From: Thermomonospora echinospora
GTDB lineage: Bacteria; Actinomycetota; Actinomycetes; Streptosporangiales; Streptosporangiaceae
Direction: 5' to 3'
DNA: 64,000 nt
Assembly: GCF_900108175.1 (NCBI RefSeq)
Contig: NZ_FNVO01000002.1
Span: 63,051-127,050, forward strand
Part shown: piece by piece, positions 9,714 through 18,755 of the stretch
How positions within the stretch are numbered: position 1 is the stretch's first letter
Layout: every line of letters begins with the position of its first letter
The notes under the pieces: model-generated
What the model was told of the DNA's origin: nothing
Databases searched by the model: none
Seen by the model: only the letters and a program-made list of their open reading frames with translations
Position numbers and translations under genes: made by a program

Positions 9714-9732
9714 CGGGCGTTCCGCGACGGTC

Positions 9733-10761
9733 TCACCGGGCCCGGACCCGGCCCAGGACGTCCTCCACGACCTCGGCCTGCACGTCCGCCGAGCCCACCC
9801 CGGCCGGCTGGATCCGGTGGGTGAGCACCGGCCGGGCCATCGCCTGCACGTCGTCGGGCAGCGCGAACGCCCGCCCGTCCAGCGCGGCGACCGCCCGGGC
9901 GGCGGCCAGCAGCAGCAGGCCGGAGCGGGGGCTGGCGCCCACGGCCGCCAGCGGATGGTCGCGGGTGGCGGTCAGCAGCTCGACGACGTAGCGCAGCAGC
10001 GCGTCGGAGGCGTGCACCGCCGCGACGGCCCGCTGGGCGGCCAGCAGCCGGGCCGGGTCGGTGACCGCGGTCACCGCCGGTTCGGGGCCGGCGCGCAGCA
10101 GCGACATCTCCTGCTCGGGGGTGGGGTAGCCGAGCGACACCACCGACAGGAAGCGGTCGAGCTGGGCGGGCGGCAGCGGGTAGGTGCCGTCGTAGCCGGC
10201 GCTGGGGTTCTGGGTGGCGATCACCACGAACGGCGGCGGGATCGGCCGGCTGTCGCCGTCCACGGTGACCTGGCGCTCCTGCATCGCCTCCAGCAGGCCG
10301 GACTGGGTCTTGGGGGTGGCACGGTTGATCTCGTCCACCAGCAGCACGTTGGCGAACACCGGGCCGGGCCGGAACTCGAAGGCGCCGCTGTCGGCCTGCC
10401 AGACGTTGGCGCCGATGATGTCGGCCGGCAGCAGGTCGACGGTGGCCTGCACGCGGGAGAAGCGGCCGTCGAGGCTGCGCGCCAGGGTCCGGGCGAGCTG
10501 GGTCTTGCCGACCCCGGGATGGTCCTCCACCAGCAGGTGCCCGCCGGCCAGCACGGTCGCCAGCACCACCTCCAGCACCCGGGCGGGCGTCCGCACGGCG
10601 GCCGAGATGTTGGCCCGCAGCCGGTCGCCGAGCTCGGCGACCTCCTCGGCGGTGAGCGGGGGCTCCCCGTCGGGCGGAGCCGGACGGGGCAGGGAGACGG
10701 TGGCCGGCCGGTCCGCCGGCAGTGATCGGGCCCGTCCGTTTCGATCGGCTATCGCGCTCAT
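9733..10761 (-). CDS. MoxR family AAA+ ATPase
   Basis: Cytoplasmic AAA_3 ATPase of 342 aa. It has Walker A EDHPGVGKTQLART, Walker B NVLLVDEINRA, sensor 1 VVIATQNP, and the MoxR block LLEAMQERQVTVDG, followed by a lid domain with ASPRSGLLLLAAARA. I placed the start at the ATG at 10761, with GAGGGAGC just upstream; 15 extra in-frame codons further up look non-coding. MoxR proteins act as ATP-driven chaperones for metal-dependent or surface proteins. Here the first gene of a three-gene operon, its likely partners are the DUF58 and transglutaminase proteins. An N-terminal Pro-rich stretch of about 35 residues precedes the ATPase domain. Confidence 0.92.
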   Translation of the reverse strand: MSAIADRNGRARSLPADRPATVSLPRPAPPDGEPPLTAEEVAELGDRLRANISAAVRTPARVLEVVLATVLAGGHLLVEDHPGVGKTQLARTLARSLDGRFSRVQATVDLLPADIIGANVWQADSGAFEFRPGPVFANVLLVDEINRATPKTQSGLLEAMQERQVTVDGDSRPIPPPFVVIATQNPSAGYDGTYPLPPAQLDRFLSVVSLGYPTPEQEMSLLRAGPEPAVTAVTDPARLLAAQRAVAAVHASDALLRYVVELLTATRDHPLAAVGASPRSGLLLLAAARAVAALDGRAFALPDDVQAMARPVLTHRIQPAGVGSADVQAEVVEDVLGRVRAR

Positions 10762-10905
10762 GAGCTCCCTCGGGTCCGAAGGGCGTACACCCCCTAAGCG
10801 ACACAACGTGGCCGCGATGTCCGACTGTTCCAGAACCGTCCCGAAAAGATCTCGGCGGCATAACGGACTGCTCCGCCGGTCCGCACAGGGGTGACCGGAA
10901 AGGCG

Positions 10906-10945
10906 GAGGGCGGCCGGGGCGGATCGCTCCGCCCCGGCCGCCCTC
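10906..10945 (-). terminator. strong hairpin downstream of etfA
   Basis: Perfect 18-bp GC-rich stem (arms 10906-10923 and 10928-10945) with a TCGC loop, 26 nt beyond the etfA stop. There is no U-run, as is common for terminators in high-GC actinomycetes. It lies between the etf genes and the moxR promoter region, so it would stop etf transcripts or protect their 3' end. Confidence 0.75.
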
Positions 10946-10970
10946 TGGCGCCCCTCAGCCCGCGGGCCGC

Positions 10971-11921
10971 CTACTTGCGCTTGGTGATCTCCTCGGTGAG
11001 CTGCGGAGCCACCTGGAACAGGTCGCCCACCACACCGAAGTCGACCAGCTCGAAGATCGGCGCCTCGGGGTCCTTGTTGATCGCGACGATCGTCTTGGAG
11101 GTCTGCATGCCGGCCCGGTGCTGGATGGCGCCGGAGATGCCGACCGCGATGTACAGCTGCGGGGACACCGTCTTGCCGGTCTGCCCGACCTGGAACTGGT
11201 GCGGGTACCAGCCGGCGTCGGTGGCGGCGCGGGAGGCGCCCACCGCCGCGCCGAGCGAGTCGGCCAGATCCTCGATGACCTTGAAGTTGTCCGCGCCGCC
11301 GACCCCGCGGCCGCCGGAGACCACGACCGCGGCCTCGGTGAGGTCCGGGCGCTCGCCCTTCTCCTGCACGACCTTCTCCACGACCCTGGCGGCCTTGGCG
11401 GCGTCCGACAGGGTCACCGACACCTGCTCCTCGGCCGCGGCGGCCGGGGCGGCCTCGGGCGCGACGGAGTTGGGCCGTACCGCCACGATCGGGGTGCCGC
11501 GCTTAACCTTGGCGTGCGCGATCACGGCGCCACCGAAGATCGAGTGCTCGCCGACGAAGCCGTCGGCCAGGTCCACCACGTCGGTCAGCACGCCGGAGTC
11601 GAGCCTGACCGCCAGCCGACCGGCGATCTCCTTGCCCTCACCGGTGGCCGCCACCAGTACGCCGGCCGCGGACTTGTCGGCCACCAGCTGGGCCAGCAGC
11701 TCGACCTTCGGCGCCACCACGTAGGAGGTCAGCTCCTCGTCGGCGGCCACGTACACCTTGGCCGCACCGTACTCGGCCAGCTTGTCCTTGGCGCCCTCGA
11801 CGCCGGGGCCCACCCACACCGCGGCCGGCTCGCCGAGCCGGCGGGCCGCCGTCAGCAGTTCCAGGGTGACCTTTTTGACCTCGCCGTCGACGTGGTCGAC
11901 GAGGACGAGAACCTCTGCCAT
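10971..11921 (-). CDS. etfA: electron transfer flavoprotein, alpha subunit
   Basis: FAD-binding subunit of the ETF heterodimer, which passes electrons from acyl-CoA dehydrogenases to ETF:quinone oxidoreductase. The 316-aa protein has the C-terminal FAD signature: GGRGVGGADNF, GASRAATDAGW, QVGQTGKTVSPQLYIAVG, SGAIQHRAGM and IVAINKDPEAPIFELVDFGV. Length is normal. It begins 23 nt after the etfB stop on the same strand, so the two subunits are made from one transcript, which ends at the hairpin at 10906-10945. Confidence 0.96.
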   Translation of the reverse strand: MAEVLVLVDHVDGEVKKVTLELLTAARRLGEPAAVWVGPGVEGAKDKLAEYGAAKVYVAADEELTSYVVAPKVELLAQLVADKSAAGVLVAATGEGKEIAGRLAVRLDSGVLTDVVDLADGFVGEHSIFGGAVIAHAKVKRGTPIVAVRPNSVAPEAAPAAAAEEQVSVTLSDAAKAARVVEKVVQEKGERPDLTEAAVVVSGGRGVGGADNFKVIEDLADSLGAAVGASRAATDAGWYPHQFQVGQTGKTVSPQLYIAVGISGAIQHRAGMQTSKTIVAINKDPEAPIFELVDFGVVGDLFQVAPQLTEEITKRK

Positions 11922-11944
11922 GTTCGTTTGCTCCCCTTCCCCGC

Positions 11945-12724
11945 TCAGACGAACTTCTTCGACGCGAGGAACTCGGCGATCTTCGCGCCGCCGTCGCCCT
12001 CGTCGGTGACGATCTGGCCCTTCTCGCGCGGCGGCGCGTCGGCGAAGTCGACCACCTCGGTGGCCGCGCCGGCCAGGCCGACCTTGTCGGCGTCGATGCC
12101 GGCGTCGGCGACGCCCAGCTTCTCCACCGGCTTCTTCTTGGCCGCCATGATCCCCTTGAACGACGGGTAGCGCGGCTCGTTGATCTTCTCGACCACGCTG
12201 ACGACCGCCGGCAGGCTCGCCTCGACCTTGTCGTAGCCGTAGTCGGTGATCCGCTGCACCGTGATGGACGAACCGTCGATCTCGACCTTGTTGGCCAGCG
12301 ACAGCTGCGGCACGCCCAGCCGCTCGGCCAGCATCGCGGCCAGCATCCCGGTGCGCGCGTCGGTCGACTCCGCGCCCAGGATCACCAGGTCGAAGCCGGT
12401 GCGGCCGAGGACCTGCTGGATCGCGTAGGAGGTGCCCAGCGCGTCGCTGCCGGCCAGGGCGTCGTCGACGAGGTGGACGGCCTTGTCGGCGCCCATCGCC
12501 AGTGCCTTGCGGATGGAGTCGGTGGCCTTGTCCGGACCCATGGTCAGGACGGTCACCTCCCCGCCGTGCGCCTCCTTGAGGAGCAGCGCCTCCTCGATGG
12601 CGTACTCGTCGAGCTCGTTGATGACACCGTCGGCCGCGGCGCGGTCGAGGGTGTTGTCATCGGACTTCAACTTGCGCGGGCTCTCCGTGTCGGGAACCTG
12701 CTTCACGCAGACGACGATGTTCAT
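11945..12724 (-). CDS. etfB: electron transfer flavoprotein, beta subunit
   Basis: Small, AMP-binding subunit of ETF, 259 aa. It opens with MNIVVCVKQVPDTE, the standard family N-terminus, and contains VTVLTMGP, FDLVILGAESTDARTG and PAVVSVVEKINEPRYPSFKGIMAAKKKP, the latter region being the recognition-loop segment. The ATG at 12724 was chosen because of this N-terminus and a GGGAGGT site upstream; the frame is open eight codons further. First gene of the etfBA operon. The 289-nt region upstream, to the kinase gene, must carry its promoter; I cannot place it with confidence. Confidence 0.96.
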   Translation of the reverse strand: MNIVVCVKQVPDTESPRKLKSDDNTLDRAAADGVINELDEYAIEEALLLKEAHGGEVTVLTMGPDKATDSIRKALAMGADKAVHLVDDALAGSDALGTSYAIQQVLGRTGFDLVILGAESTDARTGMLAAMLAERLGVPQLSLANKVEIDGSSITVQRITDYGYDKVEASLPAVVSVVEKINEPRYPSFKGIMAAKKKPVEKLGVADAGIDADKVGLAGAATEVVDFADAPPREKGQIVTDEGDGGAKIAEFLASKKFV

Positions 12725-13013
12725 GGCCGTCGACCGACCTCCCTGCACTCAGATGGCCGCCTTGAGCGGGCCGGGGGGCGCCGCCCTACCGGGTCGACGC
12801 GAGCTGATGCCAACAGACTGCCAAACACCCGAACCGACTTCGGCCCCGGGGCCTTGTTTTTGGACCGTGCACCTAAATGTTACCGATGAGTAGCCTGACG
12901 GCAAATCCCTCGGTCACCCGAGGACCACATCCCCCTCGACGGCCACAGATCACCCACCCGGCACACCGTAGGACGGGTGGTGTATGTCACATGCCACCCC
13001 CTTGCGGGGAAGC

Positions 13014-14549
13014 TCAGGTCAGTACGTTCTGCAGCCGGTCCAGGGCCGAGGCCACCGAGTTCTGCAGCCCGTACATCGGGGCGAAACTCGGCGTCAGCGA
13101 CACCGCGCCGATCACCGAGACGAAGGCCAGCGCGCCCAGCACCGCGCCCAGGAGAACGATCCTTCCCGGCTCGGGCGCCAGCGCCTCGAACAGCCGCTCC
13201 AACTGCCGCCGCGGAGCCCGCACACCGGGACCGGTCCACAGGACGGCGGCCCCCGCGCCCGCCCCCCAGGCGGCGGCCTCCAGGGCCGTGGTCCGTACCT
13301 CCAGCACGACCAGCGAGGCCAGCACCACGGTGACCACCACCGTCACTACGGCGGCATACGGCAGCGTCAGCGCGGTCCGCAGCACCGCACGCGCCACGTC
13401 CGCCGGGGCCGGCGAGACCCGGCCCGTCCCCGTCCCGCCGGATGCACGGGCCGCGGCCGAGTCCCACACCCGCAGGGCGAGCGCTCCCAGCACGGCCGCC
13501 ACGAGCCCGGCCACCGGCATCATGATCGTGACCCCGGCCACGAGCACCACGGTCAGCACGGCCAGCAGCCGTGACCAGGCCGTCCCCACCGCCAGCCGGG
13601 GACGAGGCCCCACCTGGACGGGCCGCGGCCGCGCGGGCGACGGCCCGGTCGCGGTGTCCGCCTCCTGGCCGAACGAATCTGCCGGAACGGGGCCGGGCAC
13701 CGCCACGGACAGATCCTCTGGGCCCAGATCCAGCGCGGTCACCGCGGTCACCAGCTCGGCCGCCGTCGGGCGGGCGGCCGGGTCGTGCTCCAGCGCCGCA
13801 CGCAGCAGGGGCAGCAGCGGCTCGGGCATCCCATCCGGCCGTACCCACCCGTCACGGGCGTCACCGAACGCGGCCTGCCCCGACGGGGTGCGGCCGGTCG
13901 CGGCGAACGCCACGGTCGTCGCCCAGGCGTACACGTCAGAGGCGGGCGTGGCAGGCCCGGAGTCGAGGAGCTCGGGGGCGAGCCCGGAGCCAGGCTCCAG
14001 GACGAGACGGCCGTCCGCACCGGCCGGTCCCGGGACTGTCCGGGTGCCGTCCGCCCCGACCGGCCGATCCGAGACGCCGAAATCGATGACGACCGGCTCG
14101 CCGCCGACCATCAGCACGGTGCCCGGCCGCAAGTCGCGGTGCACCACCCCGGCCTCGTGGACGGCGGTCAGCGCCTTGGCCAGCCCGAGGGCCAGCCGCC
14201 GCAGCGCGCCGCCGCGCAGCGGCCCCCGCTCGGCCACCAGCCGGTCCAGCGAGCGCCCGGGGACAAAGCGGGTCACCACGTACGGGCGGTCACCGGTCGC
14301 GTCGCCGTCCAGCACGTCGACCACGTGCGGGCTGAGCACCCGGCGCAGCATCTCGATCTCGCGGTCCAGCCGCCGCCGCGCGGCCGGGTCACCGGCGACC
14401 TCCGGCCGCAGCACCTTGATGGCGACGTCCCGGCCGAGCGGGTCGGTGCCCCGGTAGAGCGTGCCCGTGCCGTCCTCGCCGAGCCTGGCCAGCGAGCGGT
14501 ACGGGCCGATCCGTCCCTCTTGGGCGAGTTCTCCAGATTGCTGGTTCAT
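13014..14549 (-). CDS. membrane Ser/Thr kinase homologue with degraded catalytic loop
   Basis: Protein of 511 aa with a Pkn2-type kinase fold (residues about 14-265) and a C-terminal half with about five or six membrane helices. Several catalytic features are altered. The glycine loop reads LGEDGTGTLY (the second Gly is Asp), the catalytic loop reads HRDLRPGTVLM (Lys to Arg, Mg-binding Asn to Thr), and the activation loop is longer and Gly/Pro-rich. VAIK, the alphaC Glu, DFG and APE remain. The adjacent kinase (14655-16607) has the same layout with intact motifs, including APRRQL between membrane helices. This looks like a tandem duplicate evolving into a pseudokinase or low-activity partner. 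GGAAGG precedes the ATG. Confidence 0.88.
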   Translation of the reverse strand: MNQQSGELAQEGRIGPYRSLARLGEDGTGTLYRGTDPLGRDVAIKVLRPEVAGDPAARRRLDREIEMLRRVLSPHVVDVLDGDATGDRPYVVTRFVPGRSLDRLVAERGPLRGGALRRLALGLAKALTAVHEAGVVHRDLRPGTVLMVGGEPVVIDFGVSDRPVGADGTRTVPGPAGADGRLVLEPGSGLAPELLDSGPATPASDVYAWATTVAFAATGRTPSGQAAFGDARDGWVRPDGMPEPLLPLLRAALEHDPAARPTAAELVTAVTALDLGPEDLSVAVPGPVPADSFGQEADTATGPSPARPRPVQVGPRPRLAVGTAWSRLLAVLTVVLVAGVTIMMPVAGLVAAVLGALALRVWDSAAARASGGTGTGRVSPAPADVARAVLRTALTLPYAAVVTVVVTVVLASLVVLEVRTTALEAAAWGAGAGAAVLWTGPGVRAPRRQLERLFEALAPEPGRIVLLGAVLGALAFVSVIGAVSLTPSFAPMYGLQNSVASALDRLQNVLT

Positions 14550-14654
14550 CTGCCTTCCGAACGTGGTTTCCGACGGTCCTCGACCCTAGCGGGCCAAGAG
14601 CAGCCGGTGCCCCTCGTTCAGCCCCGAATCGGGCAAAGGCGGGCTAGCGCGGCG

Positions 14655-16607
<1,953 letters not shown>

Positions 16608-16842
16608 CGCTGCCGCCACCTTATCCCCGCCCGCCGGGCGGGAGAGGGTGCCGGCACACCGCGTCCACCGGCGGTGACGGCCCGTGCCGAGGCCGCGGCC
16701 CTACCGCCGGCGGGCGGCATCGGCCGGTCACCGGGGCACGGCCCCGCCGTCCTCGCCGGATGCGTCCTCACGCACGGTTGGACGCCCGCGGACCGGTCCG
16801 GGTTCCCCGCTCAGCTCCCGGTGACGGTGGGCGACGGCACGC

Positions 16843-17793
16843 TCACTGCCCCCGGGCGGCCTGCCGGGCGCGGCGCTCGGCCCGCCGCGTCTCGAACTTG
16901 GTGGCGGCCGCGTCGAGCTGCTCGAGGAACTCGCCGAGCTCCTCGCGGGCCCGCTCGCCCTCGGCGGTCAGCCCGCCGAGCTCGAAGACCTTCCACTTGC
17001 GCAGCACCGGCATCAGCACGTCGTCGTGGTGCAGCCGCAGGTCGTAGATGCCGGCGTTGGCGATGGCGACCGACTTGCGCAGGAAGCCGTCGATGGTGTG
17101 GCCGGGCATCTCGAACGCCTTGACCACGTCGGTGACGGCCCGCATCGTCTGGCTGGGGTCCACCTCGAACGCGGCGGCCAGCAGGTTCCGGTAGAAGATC
17201 ATGTGCAGGTTCTCGTCCTTGGCCACCCGCGCCATCATCTGCTCGCACAGCGGGTCGCCCGAGGCCTTGCCGGTGTTACGGTGCGACACCCGGGTCGCCA
17301 GCTCCTGGAACGACACGTAGGCGACGCCGCGCAGCAGGTCCTCGCCGTGCGTGGCCTGGTAGCCGCCCTCCATGTGCTTCATCCGCGCCCGCTCCAGCTC
17401 GACCGGGTCGACGGCCCGCGTCACCGTCAGGTAGTCGCGGATCACGATGCCGTGCCGGTTCTCCTCGGCGGTCCACCGCTCGACCCAGGTGCCCCAGGCG
17501 CCCTCCCGGCCGAAGACCCGGGCGATGGCGTAGTGGTAGCCGGGCAGGTTGTCCTCGGTGAGCAGGTTGACCAGCAGCGCCTCCCGCGACTGCGGGCTGA
17601 CCTTGGAGTCTTCGGGGGTCCACCCCTCGCCGCCGAGCGGACCGTCGAAGTCGCGCCCCTGGCTCCAGGGCACGTACTGGTGCGGGAACCACTCGTCGGC
17701 CATGGACAGGTGCCGGTCGAGCTCCTTCTCCACCACCGGCTCGAGTTCCATCAGCAGTTCGAGCTGAGACTTCTCAACGGACAGGGAGGACAT
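16843..17793 (-). CDS. acyl-ACP desaturase (ferritin-like di-iron)
   Basis: Soluble stearoyl-ACP desaturase-type enzyme of 316 aa that inserts a cis double bond into saturated acyl-ACP using O2 and reduced ferredoxin. The di-iron ligands sit in two E-x-x-H motifs, TAEENRHGIVIRDYL and VAKDENLHMIFYRNL, each in a long helix. An early Glu in LVNLLTEDNLPGYH also fits. Length matches mycobacterial DesA-like proteins. AGAAAGGTGA lies just upstream of the ATG. The gene is monocistronic as far as can be seen; the next gene on this strand upstream is an SDR 100 nt away. Expected role: unsaturated membrane lipids. Confidence 0.93.
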   Translation of the reverse strand: MSSLSVEKSQLELLMELEPVVEKELDRHLSMADEWFPHQYVPWSQGRDFDGPLGGEGWTPEDSKVSPQSREALLVNLLTEDNLPGYHYAIARVFGREGAWGTWVERWTAEENRHGIVIRDYLTVTRAVDPVELERARMKHMEGGYQATHGEDLLRGVAYVSFQELATRVSHRNTGKASGDPLCEQMMARVAKDENLHMIFYRNLLAAAFEVDPSQTMRAVTDVVKAFEMPGHTIDGFLRKSVAIANAGIYDLRLHHDDVLMPVLRKWKVFELGGLTAEGERAREELGEFLEQLDAAATKFETRRAERRARQAARGQ

Positions 17794-17893
17794 GTATCAC
17801 CTTTCTGGGCATGCGGAAACGGACGGGCCGACAGTGGATTCACTCAACGTAAGGGATCCGCACGGGCACTGACAATGCACGGATGTGCGCAGT

Positions 17894-18670
17894 TCAGTCG
17901 CCGATTTTTGTATCGGCGGCCTGTTGCCAGGCCCGGTTGACCGCCACGCGCAGCAGCGATCTGGGGGCCAGGCGCAACGCGGGCAGCACCATTTTGTACT
18001 GGTTCCCCGGCACGCACAGGGCGCGCCCGGCGGCGACCGCCTCCAACCCTGCCCTGGCCACGTCCGCGCGCCGCAGCCAGATCAGGTTGGGCCCCGCGGT
18101 CTCGTCGGTGCGGGTGAAACCCGGGCACAGCGCCGTCACGTGCACCCCCTTGCCCTGCACCTCGGCGTGCAGGCTCTCGGAGAACGACGTCACGTACGCC
18201 TTGGTCGCCGCATACGTCGCGCTCCCGGGGGACGGGGTGAACGCCGACATGGAGGCCACGTTGAGCACACCGCCGCGCCCGCGTTCGAGCATCCCCGGCA
18301 GCGCCGCGTGGGCCAGCCGCACCACCGCCCGCACGTTGAGGTCGATCTGCCTGAACTGGTCCTCGAGCGGAATCTCGGCGAACGCTCCAAACGCCCCGTA
18401 ACCGGCGTTGTTGACCAGCAGGTCCACCGGCTCCCGCCGCAGCGCCTCCGCCACCCGGGCCAGCCCGTCGGGGTCGGTGAGGTCGGCGGCCAGCACCCGC
18501 ACCGCGACCCGGTGCCGCCGCGCCAGCGTCTCGGCCAGCCGGTCGAGCAGATCGTCCCGCCGGGCCACCAGCACCAGATCGGTGCCGCGCGCTGCCAGCA
18601 GCGCCGCGAAGGCCTCGCCGATACCACTGGACGCGCCCGTCACCAGGGCCGTCCGGAACTCCTGCCGCAT
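17894..18670 (-). CDS. SDR family NAD(P)-dependent oxidoreductase
   Basis: Classical short-chain dehydrogenase of 258 aa with a Rossmann fold. It has the cofactor loop TGASSGIG near residue 11, NNAGYGAFG near 90, a Ser in NVASMSAF, and the catalytic YAATK at about 155-159. The Arg pair in LVARRDD suggests NADP(H). The LNVASMSAFTPSP and CPGFTRTDE blocks resemble the DltE/YqjQ-like subgroup. The substrate is not predictable. It is divergent from the SNF2 helicase gene and 100 nt upstream of the desaturase on the same strand, so a lipid-related role is possible but unproven. Confidence 0.92.
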   Translation of the reverse strand: MRQEFRTALVTGASSGIGEAFAALLAARGTDLVLVARRDDLLDRLAETLARRHRVAVRVLAADLTDPDGLARVAEALRREPVDLLVNNAGYGAFGAFAEIPLEDQFRQIDLNVRAVVRLAHAALPGMLERGRGGVLNVASMSAFTPSPGSATYAATKAYVTSFSESLHAEVQGKGVHVTALCPGFTRTDETAGPNLIWLRRADVARAGLEAVAAGRALCVPGNQYKMVLPALRLAPRSLLRVAVNRAWQQAADTKIGD

Positions 18671-18755
18671 GATCAGGGATGTTACCGCCGGGGTGTCAGA
18701 GGGCGCTGGTACCTTCTGAGGCTGCCCGCACCGCTCTCGACTGGGGTTTCACCTG